From positions 257,387-296,348 of the forward strand of contig CAUYUJ010015951.1 in NCBI GenBank assembly GCA_963575745.1: 38,962 bases of DNA. The letters run 5' to 3'. Below are positions 1 to 9,690 of this stretch, piece after piece. Within the stretch, counting starts at the first letter, position 1. Every line of letters begins with the position of its first letter. The stretch is from Prorocentrum cordatum. Lineage: Eukaryota; Sar; Dinophyceae; Prorocentrales; Prorocentraceae. The translations under genes and the position numbers were made by a program. The notes under the pieces are model-generated. The model did not search any database. It saw only the letters and a program-made list of their open reading frames with translations, and had not been told where the DNA came from.

Positions 1-383
1 CGGCTCGGTTTCGACCGCCCTGGCACCGGGGATGCGGCGCTGACGAGTCGGCGACCAGCCCTCGACGGCGAGACCGCACGCTCCGTGGCGGAGTGGGCCA
101 TCAAGCCTCGGGCGGCGACGCATGGGCGAGTGGGGGTCGATGCTCCCCCCCGGTCCAGCCACCCCCCCCCTGACGCTGTCCCCGAAGAGAGCGCGCGCGA
201 TGGTTCTCGGGGACGAGCGGGGAGACGATCGTCATCCTGGAATCGCAGCGCATCGGCTCTCCGCCGCGGCGGTCGAGGCAACCGAGGGGCACCGCGGGGC
301 CGAAGTGGGCACGGCAGGAGCGGGAAGAGCGCGCAGGAGTGAGAGGGAGCCGCGGGTGGCAGAGCACGCCCAGAGCACGAAGT

Positions 384-548
384 TCTTGTGCGGGAGCGGC
401 CAAGAGGGGGACGTCCGAGAAAAGGGGGCGCAAATCATGGCTGGAGGCATGTGCGCGGCCCAGGGGGGGATCGGGGACGTATAGAAATACGAAGAGGCGT
501 CATGAAACTTGAGGAGATATCATGCCCCCCGCCATGATATCCCCCCTT
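384..548. repeat. Dispersed repeat D, copy 1, ending in a hairpin
   Basis: This stretch resembles 37100-37260: both share the order AGAGGGG, CAAATCATG, GGCATGTGCGCGGCCCAG, GGGACGT and a terminal ATATCATG...CATGATAT hairpin (516-541 here). The two copies lie at opposite ends of the window, outside the tandem units. No coding potential is evident. It may be a short non-autonomous element, but no target duplication was recognised. Confidence 0.6.
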
Positions 549-552
549 AGCC

Positions 553-677
553 TTGGGTCGGGCATGTCCCCCTACAGGCGGATTTTGGATGACACATAGA
601 AGATGTCCCCAGCATGCTCAAACAGAATCAAACCATGCCAGAAAATTCGTCCCCTGTCGAGGGACAGGCACGACTTC
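553..677. mobile_element. Family-A TIR element (MITE-like), copy A1
   Basis: The left end reads TTGGGTCGGGCATGTCCCCC and the right end is its approximate reverse complement (GAGGGACAGGCACGACTTCA). The AT-richer interior contains a CATGCTCAAACAGAATC segment like other copies. The flanking octamers CCTTAGCC and CCCCAGTC agree at 5 of 8 positions with three transitions, as expected of an old 8-bp target-site duplication. No ORF is present. Confidence 0.7.
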
Positions 678-871
678 ACCCCAGTCACCACCCTCCTCTC
701 GGCCGCCCCCGACTCGTCCGTGAGTGCCACAGCGTAGGCGAGACGATCACAAGTCAGAAGCGCTCGGGCGCAGGGCCGAGGCGGCCCGGCAGCTCCGAGG
801 CGCACGTCGGGCGCCGCGGCCGGGGAAGAGCGCCCGGGAGCGCTGCTGCAGCCCCCCTCCAGCCTGATTCC

Positions 872-885
872 TTTTTTTTTTTTTT

Positions 886-934
<49 letters not shown>
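872..934. repeat. Poly-T followed by (TA)n microsatellite
   Basis: A run of about 15 T is followed by about 23 TA dinucleotides. Simple-sequence DNA; the YIYIYI reading frames across it are artefacts. Confidence 0.95.
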
Positions 935-937
<3 letters not shown>

Positions 938-1525
938 AGGGACGCCAGCGACAGGGACTTCTGAGACCGCGGCCTTGCATCTTAGACTCCGAAGAGTGCG
1001 AGTGAAAGCGTCACGCGGAGACCTCACGGGCGAAGCCGCGCGGACTTGAGAAACCAGCATCGCCCGTCTCAAAAAGTCCCTCTCCCTGGTGCTCCATGGT
1101 GGAGCCACAGGACAGCCCACTGTCTGGAGGCCCCGTGCCTGGACGCCCGACATGGGTACACAGACATGCCAGCGTCGTGACAAAATGAGGACGGGACGCT
1201 TTTGGCCGTTCTCGAGCTCTGGTGTCTGTTTGGGCGCCCGAAATGGGTACGGAAAGGATGGGTACAATGCCCGACAACAAATGTTGTCCCAAACCGACAG
1301 CGGCCGCTGTTGGGCAGGCGGCCCTCTGTCTCACATGGACACGGGCCGCGGCTGCGCGCACAGCGATCTCTGCTCAAAATGAACAGGAGCTGCTGTTGGG
1401 CATTGTGCCCGTTCTTTCTGCACCCATTTCGGGCGTGCAGAGTCCGGACCCTTGCTAGGCCCGGCTCGTGGGAAACAAGTCAGGACGGGAGGCCTCTGGC
1501 CGTCTTCGGCCCCCGGTGTCTCGAC
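935..1525. other. Intergenic stretch, no gene seen
   Basis: Open frames exist on both strands but show no recognisable domain, and overlapping frames are equally open, as expected of GC-rich noncoding DNA. A weak internal duplication is visible: GACGGGACGCTTTTGGCCGT near 1191 resembles GACGGGAGGCCTCTGGCCGT near 1484, each followed by a GGTGTCT motif. Confidence 0.5.
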
Positions 1526-1663
1526 TTCCGTCGGGCGTGTCCCCCTACAGCTCTCAAGAAGTACCTCAAGATAGTCAAACAGAAAATCGACAAATCGTCC
1601 CCAGACTATTATTCTTTGACCATCTTCGAGTATCCCCCCTGTAGAGGGACAGGCCCGACTGAA
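1526..1663. mobile_element. Family-A TIR element, copy A2
   Basis: Left end TTCCGTCGGGCGTGTCCCCC, right end GTAGAGGGACAGGCCCGACT followed by GAA. The interior contains ATAGTCAAACAGAAAATC and CCCCAGACTATT, shared with other copies. The flanking octamers GTCTCGAC (left) and GTCTTGAC (right) match at 7 of 8 positions, a clear target-site duplication. Confidence 0.85.
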
Positions 1664-2167
1664 GTCTTGACTTGCTCAACGCGGGGTCCGCGGGCCCCTC
1701 GACCACTTCCGGGGGGCCTGGTACTTCCCTGGCGGCCCTGGGTAATCTTCTGGCGGCCCCTCCGGCCGCCGAGAGCACAGCGCCGCCCGAGTCCGTGGCC
1801 CCCACGCTCCCGACCGCTTGGGGTTAACTGCAGCCGGACCTCGTGCACAAGAGCATCCTTCGAGAACATGAGACCTCGGGGGCGCGCCAACATGGATCGG
1901 GGGAGGTGCCCTCCTCAAAATGCGACCGGTGCCGCCTCGCTCGGCGGCGGAAACCCTTGATTCCCAATGGAAGCGGGATCCGTCGCTAATCCACGCCCCC
2001 TTAATCCATGTTTACGATCGCCTGAATAACTACAACTGGACCTAGGACACACGCACATCCTTCAAGAACGAGAGACCCTCCGCCAGCCAAACTGAAATAC
2101 ATTCGAGGGTACCCTCCCCCAGGATGCACCAGAGCATCCAACAAGCACGAAGAACATTAGGGTACCC

Positions 2168-2326
2168 TTGGGTCGGGCCTGTCCCCCTACAGGCGAATTT
2201 TGGACGAAGAATTAAAATACACCAAGAATGCTCAAACATAGCACCAACATGCTCATAAGATAGCTCCCGACTATTTTTTGACTACTTTTGAATATCCCTC
2301 CTGTAGAGGGACACCGCCCGACTGAA
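2168..2326. mobile_element. Family-A TIR element, copy A3
   Basis: Left end TTGGGTCGGGCCTGTCCCCC, right end CTCCTGTAGAGGGACACCGC followed by CCGACTGAA. The interior has GACTATTTTTTGACTACTTT. This is the only copy without a convincing flanking octamer duplication. Confidence 0.8.
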
Positions 2327-2810
2327 ACGTAAGGTCTGCCAGGCGTGGGCTCCGAACTGTCAGCTACGACACTGTGGATGCGTAAGCTATGTGATGCGCG
2401 AATGTCTCGGCGGTCGTTTTCGCGGAGCACGTATACGTATACATCCTCGGGACACCCTCACACGCGGCACTGGCCGTCCACGGGCAGCAACGGGCCGGAA
2501 AAAATGGGCCATCCTCGGGACACCTTCCTCGGCGGCAACCTATCGGGCTGGGCGAGAGGGGGGGATAGCAAAGGGGGGGGTTGAGAATCAGCTCACGTAG
2601 CTGATTTTCCTGGCGCCTCCCGGCGCCGGAGGCGGCCATGTATCGAGGAATGAGCCCCTCGGTGGGGCCGACACCAGCCGCATGCAGCAAATTTCGTACC
2701 CCCCCCCCTTCCCAGTCCCCCCCCTTTTCGTCCGGCCCGAAACCAGCACCAACGGGCCGAGACGTGGCGAAGCCTCTGGACACCACCACAGGCGGCACTG
2801 GGCGGCAACC
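2327..2810. other. Intergenic stretch with dispersed repeat fragments
   Basis: No gene is supported. GTAAGCTATGTGATGC (near 2382) recurs near 32560, and in both places it lies downstream of a family-A element. The run CACGGGCAGCAACGGGCCGG and the CTCGGGACACC motifs resemble 33120-33200. This indicates that the left flank and the region beyond 31 kb share repeat families. Confidence 0.5.
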
Positions 2811-3002
2811 TTAAGTCGGGCCTGTCCCCCTACAGGGGGATTTTCGACGAAAAATAAAGAATACCCCAAACATAGTCAAAAGATAATCCAAAAATGGTCT
2901 GGGGACTATTTTTTTGATTTTCTTTTTTCATTTTTGGAGTATTTTGGGGGTACTCTTATTTTTCGTTGAAAATTCCCCTCTAGGGGGACACGCCCGACAT
3001 AA
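2811..3002. mobile_element. Family-A TIR element, copy A4 (foldback form)
   Basis: TTAAGTCGGGCCTGTCCCCC on the left pairs with a right end finishing GGGGGACACGCCCGACATAA. Unlike the other copies, most of the interior also pairs: GGGGGATTTTCGACGAAAAA on the left against a TTTTTCGTTGAAAATTCCCC arm, giving a long hairpin. The flanking octamers CGGCAACC and CGGTAATC match 6 of 8. The right end lies 4 bp before the start of the 14-kb tandem unit. Confidence 0.85.
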
Positions 3003-3047
3003 CGGTAATCCAGAAGCCGCATTAAAGTGATCACTTGTTTTTTGGCC

Positions 3048-3130
3048 CCCCCTCTGTCACAGAGGGGGTCAAATATGCCCCCCCTCTGTCACAGAGGGGG
3101 TCTGAGATGCCCCCCCCTCTGTCACGGAGG
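3048..3130. repeat. Three tandem CCCCCTCTGT hairpins at unit start
   Basis: CCCCCTCTGTCACAGAGGGGG occurs twice exactly (3048-3068, 3080-3100) and a third time degenerately to 3130, with a period of about 32 bp. Each is a hairpin with a 9-10 bp stem and a minimal loop. The block is repeated in copy 2 (17106-17188). It lies just past the 3' end of the minus-strand gene block, so a role in RNA 3'-end structure is possible but unproven. Confidence 0.8.
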
Positions 3131-3441
3131 ACCTCGTTCTGGGTGCTCTTCTGCCACGGGAGCTCCCGATACGATTGGAGACGATAAAATGTGATAGCGG
3201 GATGGGGGATTGGAGGGGGAGGGAGAAGAAAACGATGAAGGAGAGGAGGCAACGACAGCACCGATGAAAGCACCGTTTCTTTTTCCTTCTCCGCTCGGGC
3301 AGCGGTCGCCGAGCACGACGGCGCGCGCGAGTCGCCGCCGCTCACGATGCATTGGCAAGGCCTCCGCTGCTGCGGAGGGTCGACGTTCGGCCGATGAGGC
3401 CTCCCTCCGCTGCTGCGGAGGGGCGGCTCCTGTGCGATGGT

Positions 3442-3900
3442 TCAACTAAGTTTTTCCCAGGGATTGGTTTCGGGGGGGGGTTCGACCCACCTCCAAGTCG
3501 TGGTCGCGACCTCCCAGTGCCCCTGGCCGCTACTCCACCCACTGTGGCTGCTCCACCAGTCACTGGGGCGTTGGTCGCTGCCGAATGCAACTTGCATGTC
3601 GCGCCAGGCGGAGTCGACCATGCGGTCCTGCAGCGAGGAAGCCTCGCCGCTCGGCTGTTGCCACTCGCGCTCCTCGCCCTCCTTGGTGCGCCACCACTCA
3701 TCCCTGCGCCACTCCTCGTCTGTTGGTTGCTGCCGTGGCGTTTGTGGCCTCCGCTGCTGCGGGGGCTCTGGCGGCTCGTGGCCGAGGGCAGCGATCGCGT
3801 CCGAGATGTAGATGGCGGCGCCGCGCTGCCCTCGCTGCTCCAGCGGCGCAGGCCCTGGAGATGGGCACTGCGGGGTCGGCTGCCACCTTGGGGGTGATAA
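3442..3900 (-). CDS. Probable 3' exon of the EEP gene, Trp/Glu-rich, copy 1
   Basis: This minus-strand open stretch ends at a TGA (3442-3444) and encodes an unusually Trp-, Glu- and Arg-rich peptide (motifs EEWRRDEWWR, SAWRDM, WRWVEPPPETNPWEKLS). It contains one in-frame hairpin insertion read as PPQQRR (3751-3762). The copies differ here by 6 bp, two codons, which keeps the frame. A purine-rich stretch (about 3900-3990 on this strand) with in-frame stops separates it from the EEP ORF and is probably an intron. Its length differs by 4 bp between copies, consistent with noncoding sequence. Splice sites were not resolved, so attachment to the EEP gene is inference. Confidence 0.45.
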   Translation of the reverse strand, partial: LSPPRWQPTPQCPSPGPAPLEQRGQRGAAIYISDAIAALGHEPPEPPQQRRPQTPRQQPTDEEWRRDEWWRTKEGEEREWQQPSGEASSLQDRMVDSAWRDMQVAFGSDQRPSDWWSSHSGWSSGQGHWEVATTTWRWVEPPPETNPWEKLS

Positions 3901-3984
3901 ATAATTATTTCTATATCCCCTCCCTGTCAACTCCCGCCCCTTCCCGACACTCATTTCCTTATGTCATCCCTCGTCCTGCTCAGC

Positions 3985-6053
3985 CTATTCCTCATTCCCT
4001 CTCCTCCCTCCTGCCCTCCCCGTGCTCCACCGCCCCTCTCCCCCCCTCCCCCTTTCAACCCCCCGCCGCGACCTTCCATCGCCAGCCGCGGGCATGTCGC
4101 GGCCGTCGTCCGCGCTTTCGTCTGCCCATCTTGGTGGGCGCCACGCCTGTTGGGCGCGCTCGTCTTGCTCGTCCCTCTCGCTGTGCTGCTCTGGTGCCTG
4201 GCGCTCGGGTCCGTGCTGCTCGGGCGGCAGCGGCGCCCTGAGCGCAGCTGCCAGCTGTTTCTGGGCGCGCCTGTCCTTCTTCTCTTTGGCTCTCTCCTGC
4301 TTCCTCCCCTGCGAACGCACGCTGGCCATGCGCATTTGGAACAGGAGAGGGTAGTGGGCGCCGCCGTGCCAGCGCCCCTCCACCTCCACGGTCTCTGGCG
4401 GGAACGTCTTCTGCAACGCGCGGAAGAGGGTCACCTCGCGATTACTAGAGAAGCGGTGGTCCCCTCTAGCCTCAGCCTCGGCGCGCCTCAGTTTCTCACT
4501 CTCCTTCTCTTGGATCTTGCGTTGGCATTCCTCTGACTGAGTCAGTAAATCCTGGAGGTGCTCGCGGGCGTCTTTTTTCGGGTAGTAGCAAGAATAAGGC
4601 ATCCCAGGGCCTCCGTTCTGGCTGTGGTGCCAGTACGTCGGCTGCGATGATGGGCTGGTGGAGGCCCCCGCTGCTGCGGGGGCCTCTGCCTTGCTTCTGT
4701 TACGGTACCCGATCTCACCGATCACCGACTTGCGTGCGAAGAGCAACCCCGTCTCGTCTCTGTCGTGCACGGCGCTCAGCGGCCAGCACAGGGTGTACTC
4801 GCCAGGCCTGTTGAGAACGAAGATGCCGCAGCTGTCCAAGCACGGAGTGCCGTCCAATCCGCGCCAGAAGTGCGCTGCTGCCGTCTCCAATCGCATGCCT
4901 AGACCCCGAAGACTCGGCAGCGTCTGTGTGAGCGCCATGTTGAAATCCCCACAAAGGATGTCAACGCTGTTGTCCTGCAAGATGGTCGCCAACCTCGGCC
5001 ACCACGTCTTGTGAGCCTCGTTGAAGCCTCTGGAATTTTCGCCGTGTCGCGGTGGAGGTGCACCGCGCACACCCGCACTTTCGAGCCGAAGTGGGCGTAG
5101 GTTTGATCGAAGTAGATCTCAACCACCATGATCCTCGAGAACGCTTCCATCTTGCGCCCTCTTGCTGTTCTGTAGTGGCCGTCGACACTCCTTTCCCAGT
5201 GGAGCAGCCGCATTTCGTAACACAGATTTGCGCGCGCAGCGATGCACAAGGACTTGTCCTCACGCCCGCGCAGGGTCAAGTATTCGTACTCTGGTCGATT
5301 CTGGAGCTGTTGGCAATCGCCAACACTCGCAGCACGACTTCCTCTTGCTGTCGCCATCGCTGCTGCGGGGGCGACAAAAGGCCCACCGCTGCTGCTGCTT
5401 TGGCCCTCCGCTGCTGACGCACCCGCTGCTGCGGGGGCGTCCGCCTGCAGCGGCGGTGGTCTCCCTGGCCGCTGTAGGATTGACTCCATCTGCTCCTCAC
5501 ATTCCGCAAACCACGCCACGAGAGCAGGGCAATGCCGCAGCTGCAACTCAAGTCTCCGCCGCTGGTCCGCGTGGTTGGTCTCGCTCGGCATGGGACCCCA
5601 GTTCCCGAACAAGACGGAAAGGTTGCCCACGTTGTCGTTCCGTGGCCTGTTCACGTCAGCCGCTCTTCTTTCGCAGAAGAATTTTGGCGGGACGGTGTCG
5701 CGAAGAACGCATTCGCGCCGCTCGACGTCGTTGGGCGGCCTGCAGCCCCTAAATTCCTGAGGCTCTTCGTCGTCGCTCGGATCCACCACGGAGTCGCCTG
5801 GGCGGGTGCGTATCGTAGAAACTTCTGATCGCGCCGCCGCTGCTGAGCTTGAGACGCCAGGCCGCGCAGCCCCCGCTGCTGCGGGGGTTCTCTCTGGCAC
5901 AAGGGCCCAAGGACCCTTCCAGGGTTCTGCCTGACCACCTACAGGTCGCCAAACCTTCCCAGATTTCGCTGTGAACACTGCCGTCAGTCGGCCCCGAGGC
6001 CCCGCTGCTGCGGGGCCCAATGGGCTGCTGCTGCTGCTGGCGGCCGCGGCCAT
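3985..6053 (-). pseudogene. EEP-fold nuclease/phosphatase-like gene, copy 1, frameshifted
   Basis: The chosen start is the ATG at 6053-6051, beginning MAAAASSSSS. The first part runs in one frame to about 5036; the rest, to the TAG at 3985, is in another. At about 5036 this copy has GAATTTTCGCC where copy 2 has GTTTTTTTCGCC, a net loss of 1 nt that breaks the frame immediately after the VHLHRDTAK motif. Features of the endonuclease/exonuclease/phosphatase fold are an N-terminal VGNLSVLFGNWG strand, a CEEQ acidic motif, VCAVHLHRD, the hallmark GDFNMAL, and a late AVHDRDE. Several alanine-rich insertions (DAPAAAGAS, EAPAAAGAS) are read from CCGC-TGCT-GCGG hairpins. The C-terminus is a charged coiled-coil-like region. 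It follows the transposase gene on the same strand. The substrate is unknown, and no reverse transcriptase is present. Confidence 0.7.
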
Positions 6054-6180
6054 CGCTCCCTGCCCCCGCGTTGCAGGGGGGGCGGCCGTCACAGCCGAAC
6101 TCCTGGGGCCGAAACGGCGGCGGAAGGAGGGGGGCGGGGCGAAGAGGAGGAAGACGGGGCGGATAGGGAAGGAAAGGGCG

Positions 6181-6183
<3 letters not shown>

Positions 6184-6224
<41 letters not shown>

Positions 6225-6240
6225 CAGGGAGATAGTGAGA

Positions 6241-6318
<78 letters not shown>

Positions 6319-6372
6319 GGGAGAGAGAGAGACGGACGACGATAACGAGAGAGAGAGAGAGAGGGATGGAGA
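6184..6372. repeat. (GA)n microsatellite between the two minus-strand genes
   Basis: About 190 bp of GA repeats with occasional GGA or GACGGACGACGATAAC interruptions. It lies between the EEP start and the end of the transposase-gene tail, so it is 5' leader, intron or spacer of the EEP gene. On the minus strand it reads as a long LSLSLS artefact. Confidence 0.95.
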
Positions 6373-6651
6373 GAGGAATGATATAATGACCAGGAGAGAT
6401 CAGGGAGAAGGAGGGGGGAGAGCAGGAGGAGGGGCGGAGTGATCGACACCCGCGTGGTTTTCTCCCCCTGCCTGCTCTCCCCCTCCTCTCACCTCCTCCC
6501 CCGTCCCCCCTCCTCCCTGTTTCTTCTGCGTAAGGCCTGCGCTACGTCCGCGCGCGCACGCGGCACCTCAGTCGCAGGCAGGTGGGAGAGCAGCGGCTGC
6601 TGCCCGAACTCACACCCCGCGCCTCGCCGCTGCTGCGGCGGGCCGCGCCTC

Positions 6652-7245
6652 TCAGAGGCCCCCAGCTGCAGGGAGCGCAAGCGCCAGGGAGCCAGACAGA
6701 CGGCGTCGCGTCTCACTGTGCCCAAACATGCTGAAAGCTCTCGGGTTGCCCCCCAAGTACTCGTCTATGACGTTCTGCAACCATGTGGCAAACGTCTCCG
6801 GCCACTTTCCACCGAAGTCCTCCGTGCCAGCGGCGTCCCATTCCCGCCGAAACCAGTCAAAATCTGACCGCTGAGCTGCAGAAAGCCCAGAACCCAAAAT
6901 CGCAAGGCGATTCAGCGCGTCGCACCTCGACGTTCGACCCGCCACGCCTCCGCAGCTGCGAAGGCCCGCGCCCAGCTCGGATAACCCGACATGCTTCATC
7001 CTGTGTTTGATATCTATGGCTGCCTCTGCGTCTAAGAGTTTGGCTTGCTGTGTCATCAGCAGCTTGCGCGCTTTCTTTACGTCGTCCCCCAGGCGGGTTA
7101 GCTCTTCTCTGCGCCGCGCCTCGACATCCCGCTGTCGTTTCTCGTTTCTGAGCGTCGCCTCGCGGGCGTCCTCGTATGCTGCGAGGGCTCGCTGAACCCC
7201 AGGATCTTCCTTCGACACTTCACGCACTCGCCTCCGTTCTTTCCG
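6652..7245 (-). pseudogene. C-terminal coiled-coil tail of the OTU/DDE gene, copy 1, after a TGA
   Basis: This segment continues the transposase reading frame directly after a TGA at 7246-7248. It encodes a Lys/Arg/Glu-rich helical stretch (KERRRVREVSKEDPG, NEKRQRDVEARRREEL), then a compact domain with DFDWFRREW, ETFATWLQNVIDEY and HSETRRRL. Copy 2 has TTA (Leu) instead of this TGA but a TAA where copy 1 has GAA nine codons later, so the ancestral frame ran through. Differences between copies are mostly amino-acid changing. The domain is not one I recognise. The alternative is that the gene really ends at the TGA and this is dead 3' sequence. Confidence 0.6.
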
Positions 7246-9690
7246 TCATTGCGTCTCCATGAACGTGGCCCCCGCGATGTCGCCCCAGCTGCGCAACTCC
7301 TCAGCGATCGACGAATACGTTCTCATCAATTCAGACGTCTGCTCCGCAGTTTCCATGCGAGACGTCGACAGGCCAGGCGGTGCCTCCAGCGCGCTCTCCC
7401 CCGCCGCTGCTGCGGTGAGACTTTGATTGGCCCATTCGTAGTCAAACTCGCCAGCGGCGCCCCACCCGTCGTCGTCCTCGCTCCCATCATCTTCATCTCC
7501 TTCGAGGGCGTCGACGGAATTGCCACCCTCAGTGCCCCCGCTGCTGCGGAGACCCTCGGCTGCGTCTTCCGCCCCCTCCATGCCGTGCCAAATCTTGTCG
7601 CCCTCGTCCAGAGCCGTGTCGTCTCCAAGGTTTGCGAACACGTCGTCGCAGTGGCCGCGTCGAGGGTGCGGGAGGACCAATCGCATGATGTCTTTGTAAG
7701 TCCATCTCAAGCGCCCCGCCTGTACCTCTTCTTCGACCTCCGCTACTGCGGCGGCGACCTTCTTACGCATCCCCAACTTTCTCAAGCAATGGCCTGCCTC
7801 CTTGCATATGCGCGCGTCCAAGTCCGCATCCCACAGATTTGCCTTGAAGCCAGTTTCCCAGTGCCCGTCTGCCGCAGCCAAGTGAAGACTCATTTGGGAC
7901 ATCACTTCCACCATCAAGTCAATGCATTCTAACTTGTCCAGCTGTGGGACGCACTGGCCCAGCCTCATGGCTCTCAGCAGCGCGGCTCCTTCTCTCTTCA
8001 TGTACTCGCGCTTGGCGTGTTGATTCAGATGTGTGTCCACAGTTTGGAGGATTGGGGTTACGCCGCCCCCGTGCGGGATGAACACGTACCCTCGAGACCA
8101 ACATAGCTTACTCACAAGCGGGGACAAGTGAGGGCCATGATCACCCGCCATCATAATTCTCCACTCCCGCTGCTGCGGAGGCTCTGGCAGATGAGGGAGG
8201 TGGCGGTCCAGGTACGCGAGCACGCACGGTGTCCGGTAAGACCCCTTGGTGCTGGTGGTCGCCGACACCCATCTGCCGAACCCTCGGCGCCGAAGGTGTT
8301 CGAGCAGGCGCGGCCTCAACTTCTCTCCTCCCCCCTCCGCCTTGAACATGCACTCCATCGGTGGGGGGCCTTCTCTCCGCAGTCGATCCTTGTCGCTCAT
8401 TGTCATGAAATTGGCCGTCCACCGCTCCCGCACCGCGCCGTGGCACTCCACCAGTGGCACTTCGACCCCCGCTACTGCGAGGGTCCTCACGCCAGCTGAT
8501 CCTGTTTCATTGTGGTGGAAAGGCGACTGGTCGAAGTTCTCCATCTCGGGATCCTGCTCGTTGAGTAGCACGCACGCGGCGCGCACCCTAAACACGTTCA
8601 GCCAGCCTCGCTCGAGGCGCTCTTCCAAGACGGGCAGCGGGCACTTGTACTTCCTGTTCGGGTACCGCATGCTGAGGCCGTATTCCTTGCGCCAGGAGGC
8701 CCACCAGCGCGACCTCAACTCCACGGCGGCGGGTCGCTGCCCGATCCGCAGCTGCTGCGTGACGTACTCGCCCATGAGCTCCAACGCTTTGGTCTGGAGC
8801 ATGCTTTGCGTGAACCTTGCTATCTTCGCTGGCTCTCTTTGGGTACTTCGCAGTCCACTTTTGATCATCTTCCAATCCACACTGTGCCGAATGGAACTCC
8901 ACCGTTCAAACAGAGCTTGCCGCAACCAAGGGCATTTTCGAGCTGGGCCCTGTCCCTGTTGTGGTATCCTTTTCCGCCCTTTCCACTTCAAGAGGCGCCC
9001 CTGCCCGTGCTGCTTCTCGTGTCCCCGCGGCTGCCGAACAGCCTCCGCTACTGCGGAGGCGTATTTCGACGACAGAAAAGCCTTGTGCCAGCGCCGCACA
9101 ACGTGCGTGCGCTTCCTGAGAGGGAGACGGGACATGGAACCCCAGTCCCACGCATCCATGAATGAACGCGCCCCTCCATACGGAAAGCGGTCTCCAGGCG
9201 TCCAGCCTAAAGAGCGCATGTGCTCGTCGAAAGCACCCGCTATCTCCATCCTCGAGCACAGGAGCGACGGGACCACCACGCGCTTCTTGTTCTGGGCGGG
9301 GGCTTTGCGCTCGCAGCCGCGGTTCCTGTACCTCAAGAGCTGCTCCTCCCGCTCTGCGGGCATCAACTCCCGAGCTACGTCCAGGGCGCACGCAGCGTCT
9401 GTCAGTCCTGTCCACCATTGGATGGCTTGCACGAGCTCCTGACAGACAGCCTCGGCGTCGACTTCCACCACGGCCAAGTCCTCAGGTGGCGCCGCCGCTG
9501 CTGCGGCGGCAACGCCCTGTGCTCTCGGAGGGGCGGCGTGGCCAGGCTGCGGGACAAGTTCTTCGTCGTCTAAGGCGCTCTGCAGGCGACGAAGCTCCTG
9601 GACGTCATCCTGCGTGACTTCTTGTGTCAGGACCATCGCGTCGAGGAACCACGCCAGCCGCACCCTTTGCACGATGTAGTCCGCGATGTC
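7246..9690 (-). CDS. DDE-type transposase domain exon, copy 1
   Basis: Exon 2 of a two-exon gene; it enters in frame at GAC-ATC (D-I-A-D-Y) after the intron and stops at TGA 7246-7248. Counting from the ATG at 9705, the putative catalytic aspartates are D392 (ENFDQSPFHHNE), D522 (MAGDHGPHLS) and D557 (PILQTVDTHLNQ). The last two are separated by 34 residues (DD34D spacing), and IPHGGGVTPILQTVD parallels the PPNTTS-LQPLD block of Tc1/mariner/pogo-type DDE_1 proteins. A helical N-terminal region has WASWRKEYGLSMRYPNRKYK. Hairpin insertions are read in three frames (GVAAAAAAAP, PEPPQQREW, LRSSGGTEGG). A 28-or-so residue difference from copy 2 suggests relaxed constraint. No TIRs assignable to this gene were found, so it may be domesticated or dead. 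Confidence 0.7.
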   Translation of the reverse strand, partial: DIADYIVQRVRLAWFLDAMVLTQEVTQDDVQELRRLQSALDDEELVPQPGHAAPPRAQGVAAAAAAAPPEDLAVVEVDAEAVCQELVQAIQWWTGLTDAACALDVARELMPAEREEQLLRYRNRGCERKAPAQNKKRVVVPSLLCSRMEIAGAFDEHMRSLGWTPGDRFPYGGARSFMDAWDWGSMSRLPLRKRTHVVRRWHKAFLSSKYASAVAEAVRQPRGHEKQHGQGRLLKWKGRKRIPQQGQGPARKCPWLRQALFERWSSIRHSVDWKMIKSGLRSTQREPAKIARFTQSMLQTKALELMGEYVTQQLRIGQRPAAVELRSRWWASWRKEYGLSMRYPNRKYKCPLPVLEERLERGWLNVFRVRAACVLLNEQDPEMENFDQSPFHHNETGSAGVRTLAVAGVEVPLVECHGAVRERWTANFMTMSDKDRLRREGPPPMECMFKAEGGGEKLRPRLLEHLRRRGFGRWVSATTSTKGSYRTPCVLAYLDRHLPHLPEPPQQREWRIMMAGDHGPHLSPLVSKLCWSRGYVFIPHGGGVTPILQTVDTHLNQHAKREYMKREGAALLRAMRLGQCVPQLDKLECIDLMVEVMSQMSLHLAAADGHWETGFKANLWDADLDARICKEAGHCLRKLGMRKKVAAAVAEVEEEVQAGRLRWTYKDIMRLVLPHPRRGHCDDVFANLGDDTALDEGDKIWHGMEGAEDAAEGLRSSGGTEGGNSVDALEGDEDDGSEDDDGWGAAGEFDYEWANQSLTAAAAGESALEAPPGLSTSRMETAEQTSELMRTYSSIAEELRSWGDIAGATFMETQ

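Noticed and set aside
3985-6053. LINE retrotransposon
   Set aside because: An EEP-type domain is present, but no reverse-transcriptase motif such as a YxDD box was found nearby on either strand.
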